5,576 nucleotides of DNA, from assembly GCA_937982505.1 (NCBI GenBank), contig CALJLV010000226.1:1-5576 (forward strand), written 5' to 3'. The DNA is from an uncultured Desulfobacteraceae bacterium. Its GTDB lineage: Bacteria > Desulfobacterota > Desulfobacteria > Desulfobacterales > UBA2174. The translations under genes were made by a program, and so were the position numbers. Positions 5,558-5,576 of the stretch are shown piece by piece (the first letter of the stretch is position 1; each line of letters starts with the position of its first letter). The notes below the pieces were generated by a model that was not told the origin of the DNA, did not search any database, and saw nothing but the letters and a program-made list of their open reading frames with translations.

Positions 5558-5576
5558 GGTGGCACACCGATGTCGA

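Overview
This is a GC-rich, tightly packed bacterial chromosomal segment. Codon use strongly favours G/C in third positions, and gene ends overlap or nearly abut. The protein types (CysK, a plant-HPR1-like hydroxypyruvate reductase, MscS, Phd/PIN and HigA-type modules, an IS91-family remnant) suggest a proteobacterium or Desulfobacterota-like organism. That placement is inference from gene content; no rRNA or other strong taxonomic marker is present.

Layout. Positions 3-533 (+) are the C-terminal half of a cysteine synthase whose start lies outside the window. Positions 500 to about 2001 form a small accessory island between housekeeping genes. It holds a minus-strand HigA-type antitoxin (500-883) whose 3' end overlaps cysK tail to tail; directly 5' of it, the last codons of what looks like its lost HigB/RelE toxin (880-978); a divergent, apparently intact Phd-PIN toxin-antitoxin pair on the plus strand (1009-1239 and 1239-1616); and a heavily deleted IS91-family transposase (1691-2001) reduced to N-terminal, middle and C-terminal scraps. 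Positions 2002-2126 show no recognisable gene.

From 2127 to 5460 all genes read on the minus strand. In transcription order they are an AAA+-like protein with a degenerate Walker A and a C-terminal winged helix (5460-4225), an MscS-family mechanosensitive channel 19 nt downstream (4205-3402), and, after a 135-bp spacer, a hydroxypyruvate/glyoxylate reductase (3266-2127). That spacer carries two perfect 12-bp palindromes, one of them just upstream of the reductase ribosome-binding site.

How the parts fit. The pseudo-ATPase and the channel look like one transcription unit and probably act together. HprA may have its own control through the palindromes. The island reads as a site of repeated insertion and decay: one TA module has lost its toxin, a second TA module sits beside it, and a transposon has been whittled down. 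The observations most worth a follow-up are the MscS/pseudo-AAA pair, the orphaned HigA next to a HigB scrap, and the palindromes before hprA.
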